From Fodinisporobacter ferrooxydans (GTDB lineage Bacteria > Bacillota > Bacilli > Tumebacillales > MYW30-H2), in NCBI RefSeq assembly GCF_022818495.1, contig NZ_CP089291.1:682001-746000 (forward strand): a stretch of DNA of 64,000 nt, written 5' to 3'. Below are positions 53,143 to 62,870 of the stretch, piece by piece; the first letter of the stretch is position 1; each line of letters begins with the position of its first letter. The position numbers and the translations under genes are program-made. The notes beneath the pieces are model-generated. The model made no database searches. It was not told where the DNA came from and saw nothing but the letters and a program-made list of their open reading frames with translations.

Positions 53143-54247
53143 AAATAGCTTCTTCTGTTGCTTTGTTGAAGATATGGATTTTATTCATGTCAAACGCCAA
53201 TTTAACGGTATCGCTGTGCTTGATCCCTGAACGCGTATCGACTCGCGCAGTTAAGCTTTGACCGCCGCAATCGAGATATAAATACATTTCCGCACCCATT
53301 AATTCCGTTACTTCCACTCGAGCAGTAATTACACTCTCCGGATATGTTTCCAGATACATTTCTTCATCATGGATGTTTTCCGGACGAATGCCGAGGACCA
53401 CTTCCTGACCCATTACGCCCGCTTGACGAAGCACCGCCACTTTTCCTTCCGGAATTTTCACTTTGATATTATTGGCGACAAAATACGCTTGACCTGCTGT
53501 CTCTTCCAGTTTTCCGTTGAGAAAGTTCATCGGTGGTGCACCGATAAATCCAGCCACAAACATATTTCTGGGATGATTGTAAATATCCTGGGGCGTCGCC
53601 ACTTGTTGAATAATTCCATCCTTCATGACAACAATCCGATCGCCCATAGTCATCGCTTCCGTTTGATCGTGTGTAACATAGATAACTGTTGTTTGGAGAC
53701 GCTTATGCAATTTACTGATTTCCGTACGCATTTGTACACGCAATTTGGCATCCAGGTTGGACAATGGTTCGTCCATTAAGAATACTTGCGGTTCCCGTAC
53801 GATTGCCCGGCCAAGCGCCACACGTTGTCTCTGTCCACCGGACAGCGCTTTAGGCTTCCGTTCGAGCAAGTGTCCAATATCGAGAATTTTCGCAGCATCG
53901 CGCACGCGTTTATCGATCTCATCTTTTGGAACCTTCCGCAATTTCAGACCAAACGCCATATTTTGATATACGTTCATATGCGGATATAGAGCATAGTTTT
54001 GAAACACCATGGCAATATCCCGATCTTTTGGAGCCACATCGTTAACAACTCGGTCACCGATGTATAATTCTCCTTCACTGATGTCTTCAAGTCCGGCAAT
54101 CATCCGCAACGTTGTGGACTTGCCGCATCCGGACGGACCAACCATCACAAGAAATTCCTTGTCCTGAATTTCCAAGTGAAAATCCTGAACGGCCGTTACA
54201 TCACCCGAATATTTTTTGAAAACGTGATTTAAGCGTAATCCAGCCAT
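53138..54247 (-). CDS. msmX: MsmX/UgpC-type sugar ABC transporter ATPase
   Basis: 369 residues from the ATG at 54247 with GGGAGGG 6 bp upstream. The ABC domain has Walker A VGPSGCGKSTTLRM near residue 36, the Q-loop QNYALYPHM, the signature LSGGQRQRVALGRA near 134, Walker B VFLMDEPLSNLD and the switch His YVTHDQTEAMT. A C-terminal MalK-like regulatory (TOBE) domain follows, with VLGIRPENI near 290. No permease or binding protein is adjacent, the usual situation for the multi-partner ATPase MsmX that energises several carbohydrate importers. Confidence 0.93.
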   Translation of the reverse strand: MAGLRLNHVFKKYSGDVTAVQDFHLEIQDKEFLVMVGPSGCGKSTTLRMIAGLEDISEGELYIGDRVVNDVAPKDRDIAMVFQNYALYPHMNVYQNMAFGLKLRKVPKDEIDKRVRDAAKILDIGHLLERKPKALSGGQRQRVALGRAIVREPQVFLMDEPLSNLDAKLRVQMRTEISKLHKRLQTTVIYVTHDQTEAMTMGDRIVVMKDGIIQQVATPQDIYNHPRNMFVAGFIGAPPMNFLNGKLEETAGQAYFVANNIKVKIPEGKVAVLRQAGVMGQEVVLGIRPENIHDEEMYLETYPESVITARVEVTELMGAEMYLYLDCGGQSLTARVDTRSGIKHSDTVKLAFDMNKIHIFNKATEEAIF

Positions 54248-54397
54248 TGCACACCCTCCCATATCTCATTTGATGCAAATTCATTGTCCTGTCTCATTTC
54301 TAGTATGAGTATACGAGATTTGTGCAAACGGATACTATGGTCAATGTGTACAAAAACAACGCCATTGCTTTGTACGAATTAACTTTCTTAAAGTGTG

Positions 54398-54529
54398 TGT
54401 TCAAAAAGTGGTTAAGTAAGACACAAGGAGTGCGAAAAGGCGACGGAGTGTACGTGTTTGGTACATAAGTAAGCCTTTTTGGGATTCGGCAAAGCAATCC
54501 GCCGTGGAGTTTTGACTACTTTTTGAACA
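54398..54529. repeat. 132-bp palindrome-bounded element
   Basis: TGTTCAAAAAGT (54398-54409) and ACTTTTTGAACA (54518-54529) are perfect terminal inverted repeats, and with G-U pairs the stem extends to about 17 bp. Inside, AAAAGGC near 54440 and GCCTTTTT near 54473 can also pair. The shape fits a structured repeat, or a miniature inverted-repeat element, between the msmX promoter and the end of the PucR-type gene. Confidence 0.6.
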
Positions 54530-54534
54530 TCCTC

Positions 54535-55629
54535 TTAAACAAGGCCATCCAATTTCCAAAGCACTAAAGCTGTCCAAAGTGCAACTGCATCCTCAAATTT
54601 CCGAATATCGTATCCTGTCAGTTCCCGAATTTTATCCAGCCGATACAATAAACTGTTACGGTGCATATACATGACTCTTGCTGTTTCGCTGATATTCAAA
54701 TGGTTTCGGAAAAATCCCAGCGCCGTCTCTCTGAGATCCTGTCCGAGCGCTTCGTATGTTTCGCAAGACAGCATACTCTCCCGATAACGAATGCGATTCG
54801 TTTCGTGCAAATTGTACAAAATCCGTTGGAATCCAAGTCGCCCAAAAGAAAAGACGCCGTTTTTTCCTCCTTGCAATTCACCAATCTGCCGCGCTGCAAT
54901 AGCTTCCTGCATGCCTTGGACAAGACAGTCCGCAGATGACACGATACTGCTTACGCCAATTTTTACATCCATATACATTTCCGCTAAAAGTGCATCAACC
55001 CAGGATCTGCATTCCTCATGCACGACTTCAATCAATTGCAACGGGTTCCCGCTGTCTTTGACCGGCAGGAGGATCCCGCCGATGAATGTGGAGACTTGAA
55101 CAACCATGCAAGACCTGTCATATCCTTGCGCAATCTCCTGAATCAATTCCAGCCATTCGGGCAAGGGTCTTTTATTACGTTCGCCTGCTTTTGTCTGCAG
55201 TTGTCCTTCTTCCCGGTTTGTAGCTGTAACGTCGAGGAACATGCACATACATGGAAATAGGGTTCCCGGCAATTGTTTCAGCAACGAATCCATGGGAAAT
55301 GATGTACGCTTGGAACTTTCCAGTTCTTCTATCGCTATTTTCCTGCACTCCGCCTGCCAGGCAAACTGCCATACGTATCGTACACTCTCCGGGAGCGACG
55401 GCATCACTTGCAATTCGCCGGAACCACTGTTCTGCTGCAAATATTCGAACATCCAGCGAATAAGAGCAGCTTCCCGATTGGATACACCTTTTTCAGGCAT
55501 TTGAAGAACGGAAGGATCGAACGGAACTGCAATGTCATTTCCATACATGTCTGACAGCAGTTGTTGAAACTCTCCAATTCCACTCCATGATTTCTGTCTT
55601 TGCACGATTTGATCTGCAGGATTGTCCAT
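54535..55629 (-). CDS. PucR/CdaR-family transcriptional regulator
   Basis: 364 residues. The C-terminal HTH_30 domain (about 300-360) reads LNISETARVMYMHRNSLLYR, then LDKIRELTGYDIRKFEDAVA, the diagnostic PucR/CdaR helix-turn-helix with the MHRNSLLYRL motif. The N-terminal 290 residues hold a GGDEF-like CdaR middle domain without catalytic motifs. Such proteins activate catabolic genes for purines, sugar acids or amino acids. No target gene is adjacent, so the signal is unknown. No clear ribosome binding site precedes the chosen start at 55629. Confidence 0.88.
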   Translation of the reverse strand: MDNPADQIVQRQKSWSGIGEFQQLLSDMYGNDIAVPFDPSVLQMPEKGVSNREAALIRWMFEYLQQNSGSGELQVMPSLPESVRYVWQFAWQAECRKIAIEELESSKRTSFPMDSLLKQLPGTLFPCMCMFLDVTATNREEGQLQTKAGERNKRPLPEWLELIQEIAQGYDRSCMVVQVSTFIGGILLPVKDSGNPLQLIEVVHEECRSWVDALLAEMYMDVKIGVSSIVSSADCLVQGMQEAIAARQIGELQGGKNGVFSFGRLGFQRILYNLHETNRIRYRESMLSCETYEALGQDLRETALGFFRNHLNISETARVMYMHRNSLLYRLDKIRELTGYDIRKFEDAVALWTALVLWKLDGLV

Positions 55630-55649
55630 TCGCTCACATCCTTATACGC

Positions 55650-55679
55650 AAAATCATTGCAATAAAAATCATTGCAATA
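55650..55679. repeat. 15-bp perfect tandem duplication
   Basis: AAAATCATTGCAATA is present twice head to tail at 55650-55664 and 55665-55679, between uvrA and the PucR-type gene. Confidence 0.85.
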
Positions 55680-55696
55680 GAAGATAGAATAAAGCA

Positions 55697-58564
55697 TTAA
55701 CAGACGATCGTAGCGGAATCCTGTTCCCGTGTTCGTTGCAAATCCCGATCAAGGATTTGCTTGAGAAAATATCCTGTATGAGATTCCTTTACATTGGCTA
55801 CCTCTTCAGGCGTCCCCTTCGCAACAATTGTACCGCCTTTATCTCCGCCTTCCGGCCCAAGGTCAATCACATAATCGGCTGTTTTGATGACATCCAGATT
55901 ATGTTCAATAACGATGACCGTATCCCCTGCTTCCACCAGCCGCTGCAATACAATTAACAAACGGTCAATATCGGCAATATGCAGCCCTGTTGTCGGTTCG
56001 TCCAAAATATACACAGTCTTCCCATTGCTTCTGCGGTGGAGTTCCGCCGCCAGCTTCACACGCTGCGCCTCGCCGCCCGACAGCGTGGTTGCCGGCTGTC
56101 CCAGTTTCATATAACCGAGACCCACATCAAACAGTGTCTGGATTTTTCTTTGAATCCTCGGAACATGCTTAAAAAACTCCAGTGCGTCTTCTACCGTCAT
56201 ATCGAGAACTTCCGAAATATTTTTGCCTTTGTATTTGACCTCCAGCGTTTCCCGATTGTAGCGTTTCCCTTTGCAAATTTCACACGGAACATACACATCC
56301 GGCAAAAAGTGCATTTCAATTTTTATAATCCCGTCACCTTTACAAGCTTCACATCTTCCGCCTTTGACATTAAAACTAAATCTTCCTTTTTTATAGCCGC
56401 GCATTTTCGCTTCATTTGTCGTACTGAACAATTCCCGGATATCATCAAACACGCCGGTATATGTTGCAGCATTGGAACGAGGCGTTCTGCCGATCGGGGA
56501 TTGATCGATGTCGATCACTTTATCCGTCCAATCCAGCCCTTCGATGCGTTTAAACTCTCCCGGTTTTGCCTTCGATTTGTTGATATGCTGGGCCAATGCT
56601 TTGTAGAGAATTTCGTTGATTAACGTACTCTTGCCGGAGCCGGATACACCAGTCACACATGTAAACAAACCAAGGGGAAAAGACGCTTGAATATTTTTTA
56701 AATTGTTTTCTTTTGCGCCCACAATCTTGATCCAGCGCTCGCCCGGTTGGCGTCTTTCAAGGGGTACCGGAATGGACTTTCTTCCACTCAAATATTGGCC
56801 TGTGATGGAATCCGGATGTTTCATGATTTCTTTCGGCGTTCCTTCTGCTACCACACGGCCGCCATGGGCACCCGCACCAGGTCCTATGTCCAAAATATAA
56901 TCGGCAGCCAACATCGTATCTTCATCGTGTTCCACGACAATTAACGTATTGCCCAAATCCCGCATATGCTCCAACGTTTGAATCAACCGCACATTGTCCC
57001 GCTGATGCAAGCCGATGCTTGGCTCGTCAAGAATGTACAAAACCCCCATCAGGCTTGATCCGATCTGCGTCGCCAAGCGAATCCGCTGCGCTTCTCCACC
57101 GGATAAAGTACCTGCCGAGCGGTGCAGCGTCAAATAATCCAAACCGACATTTTTCAAAAACATGAGTCGGGAATGAATCTCTTTCAGAATCAGTCGGGCA
57201 ATTGCGATTTGCTTGTCGTTAAGTTCCAGAGACTCAAAAAATGTAATGGCATCATTGACAGACAATGAAGTAACATACGCAATGCTTTTATCGCCAACCT
57301 TAACGGCGAGACTTTGGGGTTTTAAACGTCTCCCTTTACATGCCGGACAAGGTTTGGAGCTCATGTATTCCATGATAAACTCGCGGATGGATTCAGATGC
57401 CGTTTCCCGGTACCGTCTTTGCAAATTGTGCACAACTCCTTCAAATGGGAGTTCTGCCACACGAGACTGGCCAAAGTCATTATCATACTGAAATTTGATT
57501 TTTGTCCCTTCCGAACCGAAAAACAGAATGTTTCGCTGTTCATTCGTCAGTGTGGATACAGGTGCATCGACAGGAATGCCGAAATGTTTGCAAGCAGCCA
57601 GCAAGAGTTGCGGGTAATAATTGGACGTACTGCCGGCCCATGGCTCAATCGCTCCGTCTTCAATCGTCTTTTGCGGATCCGGAATAATCAAATCCAAATC
57701 GATTTCCATGTTGGAGCCAAGCCCGTCACATACTTCACAAGCACCGAACGGACTGTTAAAAGAGAACATGCGCGGCTCCAATTGTTCCACGCTGAATCCG
57801 CACTCCGGACAGGCCAACTTTTGACTGAACAACAATTCTTCGCCATCCACAATCCCGATGATGACCGTACCGCCTGACAATTGCAATGCTGTCTCGATCG
57901 AGTCTGCGAGCCTGGACTGAATGTCCGGTTTCACAACGAGTCGATCGACAACAACTTCAATGGTATGTTTTTTGTTTTTTTCAAGGCTGACCGATTCGCT
58001 TAATTCATGCAGTTCTCCGTCAATGCGCACACGCACAAAGCCATTTTTCGAAATGTCTTCCAAAAGTTTCGCATGCTCGCCTTTCCTCCCTTTCACAACG
58101 GGCGCAAAAACTTGCAAACGTGTACGTTCCGGAAACTCCATCACGCGGTCTACCATTTGTTCTACTGTCTGGGAAGCAATCGGGATGTCACATTTGGGGC
58201 AGAATGGTTGTCCAATCCGCGCAAACAATAACCGCAAATAGTCATAAATTTCCGTTACCGTACCAACAGTCGAACGGGGATTGCGGCTTGTAGTCTTCTG
58301 GTCGATGGAAATGGCCGGCGATAAACCGTCGATTGAATCCACATCCGGCTTATCCATTTGCCCCAAAAATTGACGGGCATAAGCAGACAGTGATTCCACA
58401 TAACGTCGTTGGCCTTCCGCATAAATCGTGTCAAATGCAAGAGAGGATTTGCCTGAGCCACTCAATCCGGTTAAGACCACAAAGGAGTCCCGTGGAATTT
58501 TGACATCAATATTTTTCAAATTATGTGCACGTGCACCTTTGATTACGATATAATCCTGTGCCAT
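55697..58564 (-). CDS. uvrA: Excinuclease ABC subunit A
   Basis: 955 residues, normal for UvrA. It is the damage-sensing ATPase of nucleotide excision repair. Two ABC modules: Walker [18 protein letters not shown] near residue 32 and [15 protein letters not shown] near 642. The signatures [16 protein letters not shown] and [15 protein letters not shown] and three zinc-binding Cys groups (for example [27 protein letters not shown]) are present. It lies 133 bp after uvrB, and no strong terminator separates them, so they are probably co-transcribed. Confidence 0.97.
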   Translation of the reverse strand: MAQDYIVIKGARAHNLKNIDVKIPRDSFVVLTGLSGSGKSSLAFDTIYAEGQRRYVESLSAYARQFLGQMDKPDVDSIDGLSPAISIDQKTTSRNPRSTVGTVTEIYDYLRLLFARIGQPFCPKCDIPIASQTVEQMVDRVMEFPERTRLQVFAPVVKGRKGEHAKLLEDISKNGFVRVRIDGELHELSESVSLEKNKKHTIEVVVDRLVVKPDIQSRLADSIETALQLSGGTVIIGIVDGEELLFSQKLACPECGFSVEQLEPRMFSFNSPFGACEVCDGLGSNMEIDLDLIIPDPQKTIEDGAIEPWAGSTSNYYPQLLLAACKHFGIPVDAPVSTLTNEQRNILFFGSEGTKIKFQYDNDFGQSRVAELPFEGVVHNLQRRYRETASESIREFIMEYMSSKPCPACKGRRLKPQSLAVKVGDKSIAYVTSLSVNDAITFFESLELNDKQIAIARLILKEIHSRLMFLKNVGLDYLTLHRSAGTLSGGEAQRIRLATQIGSSLMGVLYILDEPSIGLHQRDNVRLIQTLEHMRDLGNTLIVVEHDEDTMLAADYILDIGPGAGAHGGRVVAEGTPKEIMKHPDSITGQYLSGRKSIPVPLERRQPGERWIKIVGAKENNLKNIQASFPLGLFTCVTGVSGSGKSTLINEILYKALAQHINKSKAKPGEFKRIEGLDWTDKVIDIDQSPIGRTPRSNAATYTGVFDDIRELFSTTNEAKMRGYKKGRFSFNVKGGRCEACKGDGIIKIEMHFLPDVYVPCEICKGKRYNRETLEVKYKGKNISEVLDMTVEDALEFFKHVPRIQRKIQTLFDVGLGYMKLGQPATTLSGGEAQRVKLAAELHRRSNGKTVYILDEPTTGLHIADIDRLLIVLQRLVEAGDTVIVIEHNLDVIKTADYVIDLGPEGGDKGGTIVAKGTPEEVANVKESHTGYFLKQILDRDLQRTREQDSATIVC

Positions 58565-58697
58565 TGTCTACTCCTTTTCGACTTCTGGAAATACCCATTC
58601 ACAGTCCCTCTGACAAAACTTTCCCGATTTCGACTCATCCTGCATTACCCGGGAAATATGTCGAGAAAACCTGTCGTTTAAAAATTTTGTAGAAACA

Positions 58698-60677
58698 TCA
58701 CGAAACGGATAATTCAAAAATAATATCCCGCAATTCTGCTGCACGCTCAAACTGCAGCGCTTTTGCCGCTTCTTTCATTTCCGATTGCAATTTTTCAATG
58801 AGACGTTCCCGCTCCGCTTTTGACAAATCACTCGAACGTTTCTTTGCGGTATATTCCGCTTTCTCATCCGCCACTTTCGTCGCTTCAATCACATCACGCA
58901 CTGCCTTGTGGATGGTTTTCGGTATAATTCCATGTTGTTCGTTATAGGCCAACTGTATACTTCGGCGGCGTTCCGTTTCCGTAATTGCTACATTCATGGA
59001 TTTTGTCATCACATCCGCGTACATGACTACACGACCTTCAGCATTGCGGGCTGCGCGTCCAATGGTTTGAATCAATGAGCGTTCTGCCCGTAAAAATCCT
59101 TCCTTATCTGCATCGAGAATCGCTACTAAAGACACTTCCGGCAAATCAAGCCCTTCCCGCAGCAAATTAATCCCGATTAATACATCGAATACTCCTTTAC
59201 GCAAATCCCGTAAAATTATCATACGTTCCAATGTTTTTATATCAGAGTGCAAATAGCGAACTTTAATCCCGATATTTTTCAGATAGTCCGTCAAATCTTC
59301 CGCCATTTTCTTTGTCAATGTCGTCACAAGAACACGTTCGTCCCGCTTGATTGTCCCATGTATTTCACCGACCAAATCATCAATTTGCCCTTTGATTGGG
59401 CGCACAGTAATTTTCGGATCCAAAAGACCCGTCGGTCGAATAATTTGTTCAACGGTTGCTTCCGTGTGTTCAAGTTCATACGGTCCAGGCGTTGCTGAAA
59501 CATAAATTGTTTTGCCCATCCTTTTTTCAAATTCATGAAATTGCAGCGGTCGGTTATCAGCAGCAGATGGAAGGCGAAATCCATGCTCAATCAATGTCAT
59601 TTTCCGCGTACGGTCACCTCCGTACATCCCGCCAATTTGCGGAATCGTGACATGGGACTCATCAATCAACAATAAGTAATCATCAGGAAAATAATCCAGT
59701 AACGTATGGGGTGGTTCTCCTTCCCCGCGCCCTTCCAAATGTCTGGAGTAGTTCTCAATTCCCGAACAAAAACCAATTTCCAACATCATTTCAATATCAT
59801 AATTGGTTCGCTGCTCCAGCCGCTGCGCTTCCAGCAATTTTCCGGCATCCCGCAATATTTTCAGCCGCTCTTCCAACTCGCTTCGAATACGGGCAATCGC
59901 CTGCCGCATCACATCTTGTGATGTGACAAAGTGGGAAGCCGGAAATATTGCTACGTGTTGACGGGCACCAAGAACTTCACCTGTTACAATATCAATTTCT
60001 GTGATGCGATCGATTTCATCTCCAAAAAACTCGATGCGGATCGCTTGCTCCCCTCTGGATGACGGGACAATTTCCACAACATCCCCGCGAACCCGAAAAG
60101 TTCCCCTTGTAAAATTGATATCATTTCGCTCATATTGCATATCGACTAATTTACGCAGGACTTCATTGCGATCCCGTTCCATCCCCGTGCGCAATGAAAG
60201 GACATGCTTCTTGTATTCCACCGGATTTCCTAAACCATAGATACAAGAAACACTGGCAACCACAATGACATCATCCCGTTCCAGGAGGGCGCTTGTTGCA
60301 GAGTGCCGCAATTTATCGATTTCGTCATTAATGCTCGCATCTTTCTCGATATACGTGTCTGTATGTGGAATATATGCTTCCGGTTGATAGTAGTCGTAAT
60401 AACTTACAAAATACTCCACAGCATTATGCGGGAAAAACTCCTTGAATTCTGCACATAACTGTGCAGCCAATGTTTTGTTATGTGCAATAATCAACGTCGG
60501 CTTTTTCACTTTGGCTATTATATTAGCCATCGTAAACGTTTTGCCCGATCCGGTTACTCCCAGCAAAATTTGCTGTCGTTTTCCATCATCGATGCCGGCA
60601 ACCAAATGTTCAATCGCTTTCGGTTGATCTCCTTGTGGTGCATAATCAGATACCAGTTGAAATGTTTCACCCGCCAT
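58698..60677 (-). CDS. uvrB: Excinuclease ABC subunit B
   Basis: 659 residues from the ATG at 60677 with GGAGG 7 bp upstream. The DNA helicase-like subunit loads at lesions and recruits UvrC. Motif I is [14 protein letters not shown] near residue 38. The beta-hairpin is [20 protein letters not shown] near 95, and the DEAD-like [12 protein letters not shown] near 335. Motif VI is [14 protein letters not shown], and the C-terminal UVR domain ([20 protein letters not shown]) binds UvrA/UvrC. First gene of uvrBA. Confidence 0.97.
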   Translation of the reverse strand: MAGETFQLVSDYAPQGDQPKAIEHLVAGIDDGKRQQILLGVTGSGKTFTMANIIAKVKKPTLIIAHNKTLAAQLCAEFKEFFPHNAVEYFVSYYDYYQPEAYIPHTDTYIEKDASINDEIDKLRHSATSALLERDDVIVVASVSCIYGLGNPVEYKKHVLSLRTGMERDRNEVLRKLVDMQYERNDINFTRGTFRVRGDVVEIVPSSRGEQAIRIEFFGDEIDRITEIDIVTGEVLGARQHVAIFPASHFVTSQDVMRQAIARIRSELEERLKILRDAGKLLEAQRLEQRTNYDIEMMLEIGFCSGIENYSRHLEGRGEGEPPHTLLDYFPDDYLLLIDESHVTIPQIGGMYGGDRTRKMTLIEHGFRLPSAADNRPLQFHEFEKRMGKTIYVSATPGPYELEHTEATVEQIIRPTGLLDPKITVRPIKGQIDDLVGEIHGTIKRDERVLVTTLTKKMAEDLTDYLKNIGIKVRYLHSDIKTLERMIILRDLRKGVFDVLIGINLLREGLDLPEVSLVAILDADKEGFLRAERSLIQTIGRAARNAEGRVVMYADVMTKSMNVAITETERRRSIQLAYNEQHGIIPKTIHKAVRDVIEATKVADEKAEYTAKKRSSDLSKAERERLIEKLQSEMKEAAKALQFERAAELRDIIFELSVS

Positions 60678-60721
60678 TTCCACACCTCCAAACATTTTCC
60701 GATACTTTTGCAGATGTATGT

Positions 60722-60750
60722 ATTATAATACGAATCTGTGTTCGGTGCAC
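60722..60750 (-). promoter_or_regulatory. uvrB promoter with LexA-like SOS box
   Basis: CGAATCTGTGTTCG (60731-60744) differs by one base from the Gram-positive LexA palindrome CGAACNNNNGTTCG. On the minus strand it lies between TATAAT (60727-60722) and the -35 position (60750-60745, a poor GTGCAC), filling most of the 17-bp spacer. LexA binding would block polymerase, so uvrBA should be SOS-induced. Confidence 0.7.
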
Positions 60751-60822
60751 GTTTCCCATACATAAGTTAACTGGAATAGGCACAAAATTATAGCAATGAA
60801 TCGAGGAAAGGCGGTACTTTGC

Positions 60823-60978
60823 ATGGACAATAAAAATACGCATAAAGCTGACGAGCAATCCGAGACGACATTGAATCCAACGGCAAGCAAGAGCCAAAGA
60901 AAAGGCCAGGATTTACAAGAGCAAGACGATATGAAACACGGAAATCCGAAGAACGGAAAATATACAAGAAAATTGTAA
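60823..60978 (+). CDS. Small hydrophilic protein of unknown function (51 aa)
   Basis: The ATG at 60823 (MDNKNTHKADEQSETTLNPT) is preceded by GGAAAGGCGGT. The product is rich in Lys, Gln, Asp, Asn and Gly and lacks hydrophobic segments, resembling small spore or stress proteins in composition only. It diverges from uvrB and ends before the hairpin at 60998-61039. I cannot assign a family. It may be real given the ribosome binding site, but it has no homology support here. Confidence 0.45.
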   Translation: MDNKNTHKADEQSETTLNPTASKSQRKGQDLQEQDDMKHGNPKNGKYTRKL

Positions 60979-60997
60979 AACAAGCAACCAAATGAAA

Positions 60998-61039
60998 AAA
61001 TCCGGTGTCCAGCTGTTCCAAACAGTTGGTTCCGGATTT
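60998..61039 (-). terminator. Terminator of motAB
   Basis: AAATCCGG (60998-61005) pairs with CCGGATTT (61032-61039), and inner CCAGCTGTT/AACAGTTGG extends the stem. On the minus strand it is followed by TTTCATTTGG (six T in a row with the stem end). Confidence 0.75.
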
Positions 61040-61055
61040 ATGCCCGCCATGAAAA

Positions 61056-61913
61056 CTAAGGGTTGGAAATTGAAGAAGAAGATTGTGCAGGCTGTTTCAG
61101 AATTGGTGATACTGGCGCCGGCGCTGTTTGATAGGGCGCTTCTTCTTGTTGTGTATAATTCCTGAGAATTACGATATTGACACGCCTGTTTTTTTGGCGA
61201 TCCGCTTCATTATCATTCGGCACAACAGGATGCCATTCCCCATATCCGGTTGCCGACATGCGGCTCGGATCAATCCCCGCATTCGCCAAATAATGAACCA
61301 CGTTAACAGCGCGTGCGACTGACAATTCCCAGTTCGATGGATACCGGGAATTATGAATAGGGATGTTATCTGTATGTCCTTCTACGACGATCGGGTTATT
61401 GACCGATTTCAAGAATGGCAATATATTTTGTATCACATGAATCCCATCCTGTTTTAATGTGGCGCTTCCCGTATCATATAAAACAACATCTTTTAACGTA
61501 ACCTGGACGCCGCGCATTTGGTCCTGAATGGAAATTTTATTCTCCAAATGATTTTGCGTTATATACTCTTTTAATTGCTGGTAGAGTTGTTCAAGTTTTT
61601 GCTGTTGTCCGGTTTGAAACGATTGCGAGTCAACTTTTGTCTTGTCGCTTTCATTGCCATGCTGATTGCCTTCCTTCGCGTTCTGTGCAGCCAACAAAGC
61701 AGTCGTTCCCAAATTGTGCAATTGAATTTTATCGGAAGCATATAATGCTTGGTTCAAGGATTCGGATAAAGTCATAAATTTTGCCATGTCAATTTTCGAC
61801 ATCGCATACATTACGACAAAAAATATCATCAGCAACGTGATTAAATCCGCATATGTAATTAACCAGCGCTCGTGATTCTGCGGCTTTTCCCGCTTTCTAC
61901 GCCGTCTCGACAT
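61056..61913 (-). CDS. motB: Flagellar motor stator protein MotB
   Basis: 285 residues from the ATG at 61913; an overlapping GTG 9 bp earlier is an alternative. The N-terminal cytoplasmic basic tail is followed by one membrane helix with the ion-binding Asp in WLITYADLITLLMIFFVVMY near residue 24. A Gln-rich linker leads to an OmpA-like peptidoglycan-binding domain (about 160-265: VVEGHTDNIPIHNSRYPSNW, then ELSVARAVNVVHYL). It forms the proton- or sodium-driven stator with MotA. It overlaps motA by about 17 bp. Confidence 0.95.
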   Translation of the reverse strand: MSRRRRKREKPQNHERWLITYADLITLLMIFFVVMYAMSKIDMAKFMTLSESLNQALYASDKIQLHNLGTTALLAAQNAKEGNQHGNESDKTKVDSQSFQTGQQQKLEQLYQQLKEYITQNHLENKISIQDQMRGVQVTLKDVVLYDTGSATLKQDGIHVIQNILPFLKSVNNPIVVEGHTDNIPIHNSRYPSNWELSVARAVNVVHYLANAGIDPSRMSATGYGEWHPVVPNDNEADRQKNRRVNIVILRNYTQQEEAPYQTAPAPVSPILKQPAQSSSSISNP

Positions 61914-62703
61914 TTGCCTCACCCGCTGCTGCCTTTACCTTTACCTTCGCTTCTCTCTCCTTTGGAGCCAAGAATGCCTTTAATTTTTGCCCCAGAATAT
62001 TAGGGTTTTCTCCAGCCTGTATCGAGAGAATTCCCTCGATCATGATTTCACGCGTCAAAATTTCTTGTTTGGATCGTATTTTCAGCTTATTTGCCATTGG
62101 CAAATAGAGGAGATTGGCACTCGATACGCCATACAATGTCGCAATAAAAGCCGTTGCAATTAACGGACCTAATTTCGTTACATCGCTGAGGTTTCCCAAT
62201 ACGTGGACAAGCCCCATAACCGTACCGATAATTCCCAGCGTCGGCGAATATCCGCCGGCCGCTTCCAACACTCCGGCACCTGCTTCATGACGGTTTTCAA
62301 TATACGTCAATTCGGTCTCCAAAATACTGCGGACAAGTTCAGGATCTACTCCGTCCACCACTAATCGAATACCATTCTTGAAAAATTCATCTTTTGCATC
62401 TTCAATTTGCTCTTCCAAAGCCAAAATTCCTTCACGGCGGGCAATTGTTGCAAGCTTGATTAATTCATCAATCATTGTCAACGGTTCTTTCGGCTTTGAT
62501 GTAAATACGATTTTGAGCAACGAAGGTACTGTTTTCAATTGTTCCATCGGAAAAGAAACGATAACCGCACCAAATGTACCGCCAAAAACGATTATCGCAG
62601 CCGTGATTTGAAATAACGAACCAAGTTGTCCACCTTCCAAAACGAATGCCACAACCAACGATGCCAAACCTAATACTATGCCGCCAATCGATGTTAAATC
62701 CAC
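61897..62703 (-). CDS. motA: Flagellar motor stator protein MotA
   Basis: 268 residues with four membrane helices: residues 5-23, 30-50, and a pair around 150-205 in GGYSPTLGIIGTVMGLVHVL and LIATAFIATLYGVSSANLLY. The cytoplasmic loop (EQIEDAKDEFFKNGIRLVVD) contacts the rotor. It partners MotB, and the pair could be MotAB- or MotPS-type; coupling ion cannot be decided by eye. No ribosome binding motif stronger than AGGTG precedes it. No other flagellar genes are nearby. Confidence 0.94.
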   Translation of the reverse strand: MDLTSIGGIVLGLASLVVAFVLEGGQLGSLFQITAAIIVFGGTFGAVIVSFPMEQLKTVPSLLKIVFTSKPKEPLTMIDELIKLATIARREGILALEEQIEDAKDEFFKNGIRLVVDGVDPELVRSILETELTYIENRHEAGAGVLEAAGGYSPTLGIIGTVMGLVHVLGNLSDVTKLGPLIATAFIATLYGVSSANLLYLPMANKLKIRSKQEILTREIMIEGILSIQAGENPNILGQKLKAFLAPKEREAKVKVKAAAGEANVETA

Positions 62704-62870
62704 ATGTAAACACCTGCCAAATCATTATGATGCCATCGGAAAGCACCTGTTTCTAAATCATAGCCATTCAGAATCGGATATACATTCGCAACCTGATTTC
62801 GAATCAAGTGCGATTTGCAAATACAGACAGACATACAGACACCTGAAAGATTCCATATAATTTCAAATAA

